Assembly (NCBI GenBank): GCA_002633005.1
Contig: NMRA01000141.1
Coordinates: 378,546 to 442,545 of the forward strand
DNA length: 64,000 nucleotides
From: Phoronis australis
Lineage: Eukaryota; Phoronida; Phoronidae
Direction of reading: 5' to 3'
Positions within the stretch are counted from its first letter, which is position 1. Every line of letters begins with the position of its first letter. This document shows positions 47,639-58,884 of this stretch, one piece after another. Position numbers and translations under genes: made by a program. The notes beneath the pieces are model-generated. The model worked only from the letters and a program-made list of their open reading frames with translations, was not told where the DNA came from and did not search any database.

Positions 47639-47882
47639 AATAACCTACAAATCAAATACCCCTCAACTCACCCACTCATGATCAAAAGAGTGTCTTTAAA
47701 CTTGAAGCGTATGCCACTTAATTACAGAGCTTTTTAAGCAAGTTGTTATCTTAAATGTAATTTGATCACTCCAGTTTCATTGTTAATCTATCATGACCTA
47801 TAATTCCCAAGGGTCAATGACCATTACAATAACAATTGCGCAACAAATTCCATATAACACAGCCTCCCATCTATGATTGACA

Positions 47883-48020
47883 ACACACCTGTTGGAAATT
47901 AATAGCTAATCAATAGCACCAAGCTATAACCTGAAAATTTGTGTTCAAACGACACACCTGTTGTAAATTAATAGGTAATCAATAGCACCAAGCAATAACC
48001 TGAAAATTTGTGTTCAAACA
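47883..48020. repeat. 69 bp tandem duplication
   Basis: Two units, from ACACACCTGTTGGAAATTAA and ACACACCTGTTGTAAATTAA, each run through AATCAATAGCACCAAGC and CCTGAAAATTTGTGTTCAAA. They differ at only a few positions, so the duplication is recent. Confidence 0.85.
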
Positions 48021-49100
48021 ACACTTATGAGATGTTAAATGGGAAGACATTTAGAAATTTAACAGTCTAATCTTAATTGTTATCAAAGTACTTTGAAAAT
48101 ATCATCAAAGTAGTTCACTATTATTCCAGAATACTGCCGATGAGAAACAGCTGTTACTCAACAATATGCATAATAAATAGACACCTTACAAGGCAATTCA
48201 AATAGCAATTCCCCGCATGGATATACCTAATGAGCCTCAAACGCCAAAAAACCAAGTCAACAGACATGAAAATTACGTCACTCACTTTTTTGCAGTCACA
48301 TTAGTAGCGTGGTTTTCAAAAGCTTTGTTTCATGTTGGCATAGCCAAAGAACTTGTTGTTAAACAATTATCAAATCTGTTGGTTTATTTAAGGGCAGATG
48401 TAGCCAGCTATGTTGTTAGTCTCACAAAGTTGAGAATTCAGAATGATCTAGCAAAGAGACTTTTCGCACACCTTAGTTGTTAGGAAAAGTCGCGATCAAT
48501 CTTCCCTCAAATGCTGATGGGTAAATCACAATCAAGGTCTGTATTTGAGAGTTGACTGTGTTACGTGCTAAAATAAATTTTTTGGACACTTACCCAATGT
48601 CAACTGAATCTGATATGCAAAGAGTTATTTAGTTGTGCAAAAAAGAATCATCAAAATTGGACAGTGTTTGAGAAATTTATGCATATTTTTGTCTATGAAT
48701 TTCATGCATTTTTAACGTTATGAGTGGCCATTTTAAAAATTCCAGTTTTCAACTGTCAACAATAGAAAAGAAATTAATTTTATTGAGTGACCAATTGCTT
48801 TGATATGGCTAGGAATAACTTGAGTCACTTTCAGAATCACTTAGATGAAGTTGCGCTCAATCATTGAGAAGTAGTAGGGTTTATCCTAAAACAGGAACTT
48901 ATTACGAAATTTGTACATTCTGTGTTTCTAACCCTCACCTGCTAAAAAGAAGGTTAAAAACTAAAGTTTACTCTCTGTAATAAAAAGAGTAGCAGTATGT
49001 GTTAGCTTAGGCAACACGGCAAATTATTCAATATCTAAACGAACCGAAAGTTTGGATATTTACTGGGTTCTGCTATCTTGAAAACGGGCCAAAAAGGCTA
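48021..49100. other. No gene seen
   Basis: An 88-codon plus-strand frame at 48217-48483 has no domain and no splice sites I trust. Otherwise AT-rich. Confidence 0.45.
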
Positions 49101-49424
49101 ACAAAATGTAGTGTACATACCCCCTAGTGAAATTCAGTGACACAAATGGTGGCAGCAAATAAAATTACCTTTTAAATAACAACATGGTCCTTATTATCAT
49201 CAAAGAAAAGTAAGTGGCCATACAACTTAATGTTACCATGTGATGCAGAAACAGTGATGTAGTGTGCATACCCCTTTTTGTAGTGTACGTACTACCATGT
49301 TTACAAATACCATGAAATTAAAATATTACTTGGTAAGTGAGCAACATTGGTCAGAGACAATTTCCTTCCTTGCAAGTGATAGGTTAAAAGGGTGTTTATA
49401 ACAAATACATTAGTTTTGAGTGAA

Positions 49425-49712
49425 ATATTAGCATTTGTGTAGTGTACATGTCCCTATATTGTAAACCATGCCATATTAGCATTTGTGTAGTGTACATACC
49501 CCTATATTGTAAACCATGCCATATTAGCATTTGTGTAGTGTACATACCCCTGTATTGTAAGCCATGCCATATTAGCATTTGTGTAGTGTACATACCCCTG
49601 TATTGTAAACCATGCCATATTAGCATTTGTGTAGTGTACATACCCCTGTATTGTAAACCATGCCATATTAGCATTTGTGTAGTGTACATACCCCTATATT
49701 GTAAACCATGCC
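49425..49712. repeat. 48 bp minisatellite, six units
   Basis: Six head-to-tail units of 48 bp contain ATTAGCATTTGTGTAGTGTA, CATACCCC and TATTGTAAACCATGCC, with only one to four differences between units. Because 48 is a multiple of three, both strands show open frames with a 16-residue repeat; these are not genes. A partial seventh copy is at about 49987-50030. Confidence 0.95.
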
Positions 49713-50431
49713 AATTTTCAAAGAATTACAGATATGCACATGAATGCCGTACTTTTCATTTTTTCTCTTTGAATAGATTTAGTAAATAAACTAACTCTCA
49801 GTAATTTCTTAGTATTTAGTTACAAAGCTGGCATGTCATTGAAAGGTAGTGTTTGGGGACCCCATGTTAACAAATGCTATGTTAACAAATATTATATGGT
49901 AAGTAAGCAACATTGGTCACGGACAGTTTCATCCCTTAAAATGTTAGGTTAAAAGGGTGTTTACTACAAATACATTTGTGTTGAGCGAAATATTAGCATT
50001 TGTGTAGTGTACCTTCCCCTATATTTTAACATGTGCATGTTTTGAAAGAATGGCAGACAGATATGCACATGTATGCTGTACTATTTATTTGTTACCTTTA
50101 AATAGATTTGGTAAATGAACTAACTCTCAGTAGATTCTCAGTACTTTTATAAAACTGACATGCCATTGAAATGTAGTGCAAGTACCCCTGTGTAGTGTAC
50201 AGACCTTCAACCTCTGTGTTATAAAATATTGACCACAAGTACCTATTATTTAAAATGCATCGTTTGCACAAACTCCGTCTCCCCCGCCCCACTACAGACC
50301 TTCGTTGCCCCCGTTTCGGCACTGCCTTGGTCCCAGGTATTGCACTGGCCCCCTGTTTGGATTTGAGGTGTTCTAATTTTTTCTCGCGGGCCGTTTTTTC
50401 GCAAACGTGGAGGGAGAGTGACCAGTTTTGT

Positions 50432-50545
50432 ATTGGCCTTGGTGACGTCAGTCGGTCAGCTCTGGGTGACGTCACTCTGTCGGTGTAATTTCACTCCCTC
50501 CAGCTTCGGTCGCGTATATAATTCATCGGGCCTGTTGCCGCCAAC
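50432..50545 (+). promoter_or_regulatory. Promoter-like cluster: CCAAT, two CREs, TATA
   Basis: An inverted CCAAT (ATTGG, 50432-50436) is followed by two perfect CRE palindromes TGACGTCA at 50443-50450 and 50467-50474, then TATATAAT at 50515-50522. The spacing would place a plus-strand start site near 50545. The surrounding 50250-50545 is much richer in G+C and CpG than its flanks. CREB/ATF factors bind TGACGTCA, so cAMP or stress control is a fair inference. The first downstream ATG (50551) opens only 11 codons, so the transcript is unknown. Confidence 0.45.
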
Positions 50546-50559
50546 ATTAATGATGCCTC

Positions 50560-53157
50560 ACTATAAAATTCTTACTCTTCCTTGAGTAAACTAACTTATT
50601 TACCTTGGTGTTGGAAAATTGGCGATCTTCAGTTATTTTGCTGCTAAAATTGCAGTGCACTCTTTGGGCGCCATTGCGTCTACTGTAGGCCAATTTCCAT
50701 GTTATTCAATCAAATGTGAGGTTGCATTGATGTCATAACATTCGTAAGTCGTTTCATTTGACAAGTTTTTACTATACTATTATTAGAAAACCTAATTTCA
50801 GAAAAAACTCTCGAGAGATATCGCAAAATTTTCGGAAATGGCACGTACGTGCGCGTGTCACAAGTATGCACTGTTTTCAAAACGACCACAGATTTTCCAT
50901 CGTTACAAAAGGCAGAGAATTACGAAAAATAACGTTTATTAGATTGTCTTTTTACTTCTATAAACGGCTGTAACGGGCAAGATGAATGTCGGTTCATTCC
51001 CAGAATCTACATGCACCTCTGTAGGTTGTTAGCTCTAAGTTTCACGACGAGGTGACAAGCTCAGCGCCGGGGTTGTGAAATTTCGGTGTCTAACGGAGCT
51101 CTGACACACGGCTATCTAGCTGTATATTGACGATAGTCTTCATACAGCTAGCTGGCTTTCTACCTCAGTATGTACAATTATGAAGCAAGTATTGTAAATA
51201 CATCTATATACTTTGTACACAGTATTTTTAAATGCATTCTAGGTTTTCACTTTAAAGAATATGATTACCGTACTTTGTGTTACGGCAGGGTCAAATGTTC
51301 TGGAAAGAAATTTTTACTGCCTGGGGAAAGAATCCCGCAGCCGCGCACTATTTCCCCTCGGCGCTTCCCACTAGCGGCTAGTTTTTATATATTGCTGTTC
51401 TCATGAACAATACTGATATTTCCAAAATGCATCCAGTCTGACAAAAAAAAAACAATGGACATTATCAAATTTGTAGGCAATAAAATGCCACACAGGACTT
51501 GGCTAGTAACATCCTAGAAGACACATCATATGACAACTGATGTTGCAGGGGCAGGTTCTTTACCTCTCAAGACAACATGCAACACACCAACTAGTAGAGA
51601 CAGCACAAAACTCAAACCATCCCATACATTTGTAACTTAGTCAACATTTGATGTTAATTGACTGTGCGTTATTAAGTAGTGTGCGTACCCCCTCCCCCAA
51701 TCAGTACCATTTTTACTGTTTGCAAGTTGAACACTGGACCTAGCATTGCTTTAACTACTTTGAACAACTGGTGAATGAATAAAAACTACGGTGAATAGCA
51801 CCAATAAAGTTTTTTAAAAAAGTATTTACTTGTCGTTTTCTTTTTGTAAGAATCATACAGCAAGGGAAAAAGTCCATTATACTGAGTAAACATATGCAAT
51901 GCATCATCTAGATTAACTTGACCAGCATGGTAATAATTTTTCTTCCTTTAGTATGCGATACTTCTTCAATTTGATCAAGAAGTTATTAAGTTTTGCATGA
52001 TAGAAGTGGGCTGTAATCACAAGTTGTAGTGTACGTACCCTTTTATACAACTGAGAAGTATCAGGCCATAAAATTTTATTCGGTGGTTCTTGTGCAAAAA
52101 TATTTCTGATTATAAACCTGGAATGATGGTACTTTAAAATAACCCAGCTTTTAAAGCTATATGACATCCTTCATTTTTCTCCAAAAGTGGCCACCGAATA
52201 TGGACCTTGATTGTGATTTGCTCGTGATGCAGTGGTGACTTAAGATGGGCGTTCAGAACGCGCCAAGGCAATTCTTTTATTTTAAGACAAAAGACAGGTA
52301 GAAAGTAAATGTGTTTACCATCCCCCTGCCCTAGAAAATGTATCATGCCGATACATTTTAAATTAAAAATTTCTGTTTGCAGGTGTCAGAAACAAGCAAC
52401 ACAGAACGTTGATATACGCCCATGGTGTGCATCACATATAGCGTAGATACAGGGGATAAATATTGTTTTAAACATTTTCACTATAAGGAGAAAAGCTTGT
52501 AATCTTACATAGCCCACAACGGGGTGGAGTGCAGATCAGCAATACTCTACTTATCTGCCAAGATCGTAAAAAACTAAAACTGCCAATAGAGGGCACAGCG
52601 TCAGTCAGATATGTCCAAAAGTCATCATCCGTTGTCACGTTCATAGAAATCCAAATTTCATAAAGATCCTGCAAGGGTTTAGGAAAAACAGCTGCAAAAA
52701 AACAAAGACGGTATACGGGGATACCACAGTAGCCAAAATTGTTCAAAAATCCTTGTAAATCTTGGTCTTCCCAGTAGGAAACCATACCTACCCTGTTCAC
52801 TCAGATCCCTTTCCCCTGTTCATTAACTTGAGCGAGACGTTACACAATGCTGCCTAAATTCAGCAAGCTACACCTGTTATTGAAGCATGTTCTATCTGTC
52901 TTACCACACTAAAATTATAGGCTAACAAGGTGTATTGCAACCTACCCCTCCATCCAAGTGCCTTACCTTCAAGCAGCAATTACCTTGCTCGATTAAAACA
53001 GTAAACAAGCCTCACCTTTGGTGAAATTTCATCGTACTTCACCTGAAGGGGTGCGAGGTGCAGTAGATTAGCGAACAGGTTCTATTAGTGTATTTAGCAA
53101 CACGAAGCAAGTGTAATTTGTTTGGCACTCAGCCATTACTTGTCTCCAGAGACTTAC
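50560..53157. other. No gene seen
   Basis: Several 60-110 codon frames occur, none with a domain or a convincing splice context. The stretch also contains two of the isolated GTAGTGTRCRTACCCC motifs (51676 and 52025). Confidence 0.45.
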
Positions 53158-53320
53158 CTCCGGAGCACCAGGGTAGAGTTCAGTAACGTTATGACCTCGC
53201 TAGAAAAATAAAACTTTGCGAGATTACACCAGATATTGTTGTGTATTTTAAATTAGAACATGTGATTCTGGCTAGATTTGTCTAGCCGCTAGAAGCTACT
53301 GAACTCTATCCAGGTTAGAA
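53158..53320. repeat. Short hairpin MITE
   Basis: The segment 53167-53203 is inverted at 53283-53318: the minus-strand reading CTAGCGAGGTCATAACG with TACTGAACTCTACCCTGG is matched on the plus strand by CTAGCCGCTAGAAG with CTACTGAACTCTATCCAGG. The enclosed DNA is AT-rich. A 42-base exon-like segment with acceptor and donor at 53158-53199 lies in one arm and is therefore probably accidental. Confidence 0.55.
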
Positions 53321-54260
53321 TAGTAGGTGTGATATGAAATGCAGGTCTTTGAACACCTGTAGCCTGAGGGCTTTCATTAGTGAGATCATGGTGGAGTATT
53401 TGTATTAATCAGAAACACAGACAGCACCATGAGAATTTTTAAATTCTTTCTGAGAACAGCTATATTAAATTCAAAATTACGGTGAAAATTCTCCAGTTTG
53501 GCACAATCGGAGCTTACCCCAAATTTCAAGGTACCTAAACTACACGGTCAACGGACTCATAAACATGGTCACGGATGCATGAACACAACTCACGGACCAG
53601 CAAACACCGTCCACTGACTCACTAACATGGGAACGGACTCACAAAACACAATCCATTCACCCAAATACACGGGACACGGACTCATATTCCCGAGGAAACA
53701 CGTTTAACGGAACGCCAAACACGGGTCATGGACTCATCAGCTTCTTGGGTCAGCTGACATCTACATTTTGTCCGTAAACCGTGTTTGGTTTGGTAAAGCA
53801 CCCACCTCTCGTTAAGCGCCCATCCCCGACTTTTAAAGATTGAAGATTTAGCGCCCAGTGCTAAGGAAACGCGCGATTCCCCGACTTTAAGATAAAGATC
53901 GATGATAACAATCAGTGAAACGTGAAATGACGGCCTCCGAGACGGCAGTTTGGCAATGTGAATTATAATACAACTAGTAACAAATTATTGTCCCAGGTTA
54001 TGGATTTACTTCAAAATATACTACTTGAATGTTTTTGTCATTTTTCATGTTAGCAGAATTTAAGAACCCCGCCGGCTTCAATACATCTGCTTTCAGCGAT
54101 GCCGTCTGCCGCGCTGAGTTTCCGTCTGCAGTGCACAAGATAAAACATATATTCGAAAAATCCGGCCAGAGAAATGAGACAGTGGTTTTGACAAACCCTT
54201 GCAATTCGCTTTAGGTGGGAAGCTCTTGGATTTTGAAGAATTCCCATAACTCACGGAAAG
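53321..54260. other. Mostly nothing; one CpG-rich open frame
   Basis: At 54057-54214, after CATGTTAGCAG, a plus-strand frame reads FKNPAGFNTSAFSDAVCRAE and onward to a TAG at 54212-54214. It is richer in CpG than the flanks and could be part of a 5' exon or a decayed element. No domain is recognised. The rest is AT-rich, with loosely repeated CACGGACTCA-type words at 53545-53740. Confidence 0.35.
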
Positions 54261-54413
54261 ATGTCAAATTCTCCCTATTTTGATGAATGTTATTGCCGGG
54301 TTATCGAGAATGTGTGGCGACTGAAGGGACAGTGTGCCTCACTGGATCAATTTGCTGCCTCTCGATTTCGGAATTCAAAGGTTGGCAATACGTTACTGGA
54401 TGTTTGTGTATAA
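54261..54413 (+). CDS. Possible short ORF or first exon
   Basis: An ATG at 54261 opens MSNSPYFDECYCRVIENVWR, then LKGQCASLDQFAASRFRNSK, followed by GTTGGC, a possible weak donor at 54381; read through, the frame ends at 54413 after 50 codons. The surroundings (54050-54650) are richer in CpG than nearby DNA. The amino-acid mix looks protein-like, but the length is within what chance can give. No family is recognised. Confidence 0.25.
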   Translation: MSNSPYFDECYCRVIENVWRLKGQCASLDQFAASRFRNSKVGNTLLDVCV

Positions 54414-54994
54414 TCTTGAAGTAATACAAAACTGCAAGTCAAATTTTGTTTTTCGCTTATTGCATCTGTCAAACTGGATTTCACCAATGTCGCTGGCAGT
54501 TCTTCATAATACAATTTCTTGCGAAACCCCTCCCCCCCAGGCGTCACTGTGCGGCCCTCCCGAACAAATTTGTTTCAATATTAGTCAGTTTCAGCCGAAA
54601 CAAAATTCTCACCACTCGAGTCTGAAATATCTACGACGTTAAGACTGACTGAAAATTGGTTGCAGCGGGGGGAGGTGAAATAACACCGATTCGGTAAGGA
54701 TGCATTGCTGGTTGAAGCTCGTCACTAATTTAGTCATAAACCAATCCACAAGTGCCTGTTACCCAAATAATTGGGGCTTCGTCTACGAATTATTTTTAGT
54801 GACACAGATACGTGTAAGAACAAATTTTTTCCTCAATTCTACTGTACGGGTTCACTAGACTCATCCCCAGTCATAGTGTTAGTATTTTTTAAAATAAAAC
54901 CTTAAGCAGATACTAATGTTCTTAAGTAATGCCTCTTGTGATTGACGACTGACTCGTCTCCACTTACTTCCGATTCTCGTCTTCTGTGCGTAGC

Positions 54995-55078
54995 ATGTTT
55001 CACGTAACTGGAAGTGAGCAGCACCAGTCGGTCGAGATAAAACAGCAAGCCGCAGAACTATATTCGTTGAAAATGTCA
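54995..55078 (+). CDS. Possible first coding exon, perhaps enolase-4-like
   Basis: The ATG at 54995 opens 28 codons, MFHVTGSEQHQSVEIKQQAA then ELYSLKMS, ending at a strong donor TCA|GTGAGT in phase 0. The KQQA-helix after a short leader faintly recalls the start of the vertebrate enolase-4 family. That is a few residues only, and no following exon with the family's next motif was found. The 500 bases upstream are relatively CpG-rich, which suits a 5' end. Treat the name as a guess. Confidence 0.3.
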
Positions 55079-57234
55079 GTGAGTCACAAAATCTCGAACA
55101 TAAACATTCCCAACACAAAAACGCCTGAATTAGTTTTTCAAATTTTTATTACAGCTAATTTTAAAATTGCTCTCTGACTCAGAACTTCACAGCAACCACA
55201 GGACTGTGACCATAAATTTAATCTTTGCTGAAACCTCCGCAACACTGTCAAGCTTGCACGAGAACACTTCTGCACTGTCAACATGTGAGAATGGTTGCAA
55301 TCCAAGTGGAGCGCCGTGTGGTCACTAGTCGTCTGCACACTACCAAGACCACAGGACAGCACGGGGCTATTACACAGTAATTGTATAAATTTAATTGTGA
55401 ATGACTAATCTGAGGGCAACAGAACCGCTGTTGTGACATTTTTCTGTCATTTGGTGATGTGACGATAAACCTCTTCGAAAAGTGCTACACATTCCAAGTA
55501 TGTTTGGGGACTCAGATCATGAGGTAAGATTAACCGGCCATAGCGGTCATCTTTCGTAATTCACCCGTATTCGGTTAAGGTTATCTCAAACCTTATTTGC
55601 AAAAATTGTCCACTTTTACAATATTTCACGTGTCTAGCAAAATACCTTATCTTCATTCTCAGGGAACTTCATATACAAATAATTGCAGGCAGCCTAGTAC
55701 GTGTTGACATAACAGAGCCTGTTCAGAAGGGCCCACTGCACAGAAAATACATACCAACAAGTCTTATGACTTATCAGGACATACAGTACATACATACAGC
55801 CTTGTTGACTGCCAAACAGAAGATTGCGACTTATCAGAAGATATGTACCTACAACCCGTATGACTGGCAAATTGAAGAATGATGCAGCCAGCTCAATAGA
55901 CGAAATGAGCAACATATGTCCATGTAATAATACACACCTGCCCCTACAAGTAAGTACAGGTAATACTGCCAATGATGGTGCTAATTCTACATATCTACTA
56001 TAGACAGCAGCGGAAATCAAATCAAGCAATATATTTACCACCTCTATACTCAACTCAGTAGCACTTGAAAAGTACACGCAGCACCATCTTTGAAAAACTA
56101 ATGTTTCAGTTCATGATTTGACATGGAGCCAGTTAGCGTCAAAGTTCCTAATTGCAGTTGATAAAACCCAGGCAAAAATGGAGTTGGTTGATTGCTTCAA
56201 AAGAAAGATACACAGGCGTTGACTTGATTAATCCCAGTTTGAAGTTTGCGACTTCCACTAGACCTTATTAGCATAATGGGCAACTTGTAACACCTGCTTT
56301 CACAGGAAGGTGCTCAGGTGTCTTCATTCAACAAGGAAGTTGCAGAGTACAGAACGTCAATTTATAGCTCAATAGGAAGGAGTTTTTAACTTTTCATGAT
56401 GACTGATCGAACAGTAGCACCAAATGATTTGAAGTTATCAAGTTCTGGACAATTTCTGAAAAGCTTCAACAATGTTAGAAGTCTTTGAAAAATGAAACAG
56501 GTCAATTTTGGTTACTACATTTGTCCAAACTTGGCAAGACCATGCTTGGTCCAATAAGTTAAAACAGCATCATTAATTTACTTAAGAGCAATCCCTAAAT
56601 GTTTTGGTAAAAAAATAGAAGAAAAACCGAAAAACACTGCAAAAACATCTCAAAAATTCTGTTCCATACCAGAACTTTCAGTTCATAATATCAAAGGCAA
56701 GTAAGAGCAAACGAACCTAACAATTATGAAAACTATATTAATTTCTACCCTGTTTACATAGTGTGACATCGTTAATAAACATGCCATCATGGTTGGTGTG
56801 CTGCATAACACTAACAGGTGGAAAGGCTGAGGTAATGATTGATTATAAGGACCTCAATTAAAGTATGCTAGGAATATCACTACCGTAAAAATTCAGGTCA
56901 ACACCCTGCCCACATAAGCGCCCCACTTTCCGCTTTCAAAAATTTTCAGATTACGCAGTCACTGCTCAGCCTAAGTGCTTTTTATATCCTAAAATATTAG
57001 ACAAAGTTTCGCTTGCAGAGTAACTACCGGAGTTAAGCTTTCACAATAACCGAAACTTCGCTAAAAAGAAGTTTTGCCTCTAATGAGAAAGCCCTGTAAG
57101 CTGTGTGGCAAACTGAGCACAATAGACTAAGAAGCCTCCTTCACTGCTGAGGTAATCACACATGCTCAACACTACAGTTTGTAGGTTACTGTAATCGTGT
57201 TACAGTGGTACCCCCACACTGTGCCTGAATGCAG
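55079..57234. other. Nothing seen except a SINE tail
   Basis: At 55682-55745 TTGCAGGCAGCCTAGTACGT and GGGCCCACTGCAC match the tail of the SINE at 18859-19097. A 127-codon minus-strand frame at 55694-56077 overlaps that fragment and has no domain. The rest is AT-rich. Confidence 0.5.
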
Positions 57235-57431
57235 GGTGTACCATGGACTATCTGAGGGTACAAATAAAAGATTTACTTCAGGTCGTTCTTCAAGCAAGCT
57301 TGAAAAAGTTAGCATCACCAACAAGCTTTATAAAAAAGATAGAGGAGAACTTAGAGAAAACAAAACTTCTATTCGAGTATATACGTTCACACAATGTCAG
57401 ACATTTTACTTTTACAACTATCACAGCTTAA
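57235..57431 (+). CDS. Possible exon, helix-rich peptide
   Basis: After GAATGCAG (acceptor) a frame reads two bases, then CTMDYLRVQIKDLLQVVLQA, then PTSFIKKIEENLEKTKLLFE and YIRSHNV, ending at a stop at 57429-57431. The heptad-like leucines and charged residues predict amphipathic helices. No clear donor precedes the stop, so it might be a last exon or chance. Another frame is open over the same stretch. The function is not recognised. Confidence 0.25.
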
Positions 57432-58062
57432 CATAAGTGTTTATTGCAAAGCCATTAGTTCTGGCAAGGGCCACCAACTCTTTCAAGTCTGCTTCATATA
57501 AATTATACCTTATCTGTTAATTTGCTTTAAGAGGATTTTTTTGACCAATTTGTTGAGTTAGGCTGCTTATTTCACCATTTACATATATACTTCAAGTCAT
57601 AGTTGGCAAGGAAATGCCATTCTAAGCAATATTACAGTAAAATAATGGTGAAAAAATGCTCGACTTTTCTTTGAGGTCTGGCATCACAATGATAATTGAT
57701 CTAATTTTTGGGGGCCTCCTGGACAATGCCAGAGCCGAGATAACTTAAGATCATATCAGTCTTACCTTTGAATGTTCAGTAACGAGTGAGCTTAAGTTTT
57801 CAGTCATGGACGAAACTGGAGTGCCCGTACAAACTATACGCCAGATCTCACAAAATACATTAATGTTATCCATCATCATCATCAGTAGAGTACAGGCAAA
57901 CCCTTATCTTTAAAGCAAAAAAGCCGGCACACCTCATCAAATCTATGTCAATTACATGCAGATATAAGAATGCTTATCATTTTTTAACATTTTGTTAAAT
58001 GTGCATTTTCCCTTGTGTAACTGGCTAAAAAACGAAAATGGAATTGGGTCTTTTACATTTAG

Positions 58063-58215
58063 TAATTATGAAGTTACAAATCACACTGACTTCTACACAT
58101 TACTATTTGACGTAGGCTTTGTAGAAGAAATCACTGAAACATCTGCTCCTGGGTACACGCTGATGAGGCAAACTTTCGATTTGGAACACTCACCGCAAAA
58201 AATTAGTCTTGTGAT
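58063..58215 (+). CDS. Possible internal exon, unidentified
   Basis: A pyrimidine-rich acceptor (TCTTTTACATTTAG) precedes 153 bases that read one base, 50 codons, two bases, and then GTGAT|GTGAGT, a strong donor. The peptide runs NYEVTNHTDFYTLLFDVGFV, then EEITETSAPGYTLMRQTFDL, then EHSPQKISLV. The LLFDVGFVEE piece slightly recalls the helix of PUB domains, which is not enough for a call. Good borders and an even amino-acid mix make it the best plus-strand exon here. It may belong with 57235-57431. Confidence 0.4.
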
Positions 58216-58403
58216 GTGAGTCCTTACTTTGAATGTAAGTGATTTCTCAGTTTGCAAAGAACTGTGAGCATGTTATTCCTAGAAACGGTGCTCAATACAT
58301 AAAATGACAGCATTACATAACACAACTTGCAGAGGCTGGTCTCAAGTAATTAACTGAAATGTCAGTGCCGCTGGAAGCCCTGAATCCCCTCGAATTTGAC
58401 TAA

Positions 58404-58881
58404 AAAGGCACTTTCCTACTATCGATGACGTGTCGATATTTTGGGGAGTTGCAGTCAATATGAACGGTTAACTTCAGTCCTGGATTGAAGTTAACAGCTC
58501 CAGTTAACTTCGCAGTAAACAGGCGGATTTAACAGCAGACATCAATGCTGCGGTGCGGTATGAACGTCAACTCTCATCGAAGATATCACCAGGGGCCACT
58601 GCTATTAAAGGTAGTGTCGTTGCTAACAGTGGCTTTTATTTTGATCAAATAATCACCAATCTGAATAAGAAATAAGTTTTTTATGTCACTTAGCACATGC
58701 AAATGTTCTCAAATTGACACATTAAAGCAATCTTAGCGCGCATGGGATGCATCAGCGCTACCTAGCGATTACTTCTACGATAACAGCATCACCTACCATT
58801 TACTTCAACGCTGTTAACTACCAAAGCTGGTATGAACAATTCAATTAACTTCACGGAGATAAGTTATTATGAAAAGGCTTT
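58404..58881. mobile_element. PIF/Harbinger-like MITE, copy 3 (inverted)
   Basis: TAA flanks both sides (58401-58403 and 58882-58884). The left end AAAGGCACTTTCCTACTA and right end (minus strand) AAGCCTTTTCATAATAA are diverged forms of the family's GGCC..TTCATACTA ends. The interior GATATTTTGGGGAGTTGCAG, CAATATGAACGGTTAACTTC and repeated GTTAACT words match the other copies in reverse order. Non-coding. Confidence 0.65.
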
Positions 58882-58884
58882 AAA

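Larger units (their letters stand above)
49108..52040 (+). repeat. Scattered copies of GTAGTGTACATACCCC
   Basis: The core of the minisatellite also occurs singly at about 49108, 49259, 49280, 50004, 50172, 50191, 51676 and 52025, always on the plus strand and with small changes (for example GTAGTGTGCGTACCCC). No other repeat sequence is shared at these isolated sites beyond roughly 16 bases. The window elsewhere does not show this clustering. Confidence 0.65.

Noticed and set aside
49396-49789. Overlapping repetitive open frames on both strands
   Set aside because: They follow from a 48 bp tandem unit whose length is a multiple of three.
53158-53199. 42-base exon-like segment with TTTTTCTAG acceptor and GTAAGT donor, phase 0
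   Set aside because: It lies in one arm of an inverted repeat whose other arm carries the same TACTGAACTCTA-type sequence, so the splice signals are best explained as accidental within a MITE.
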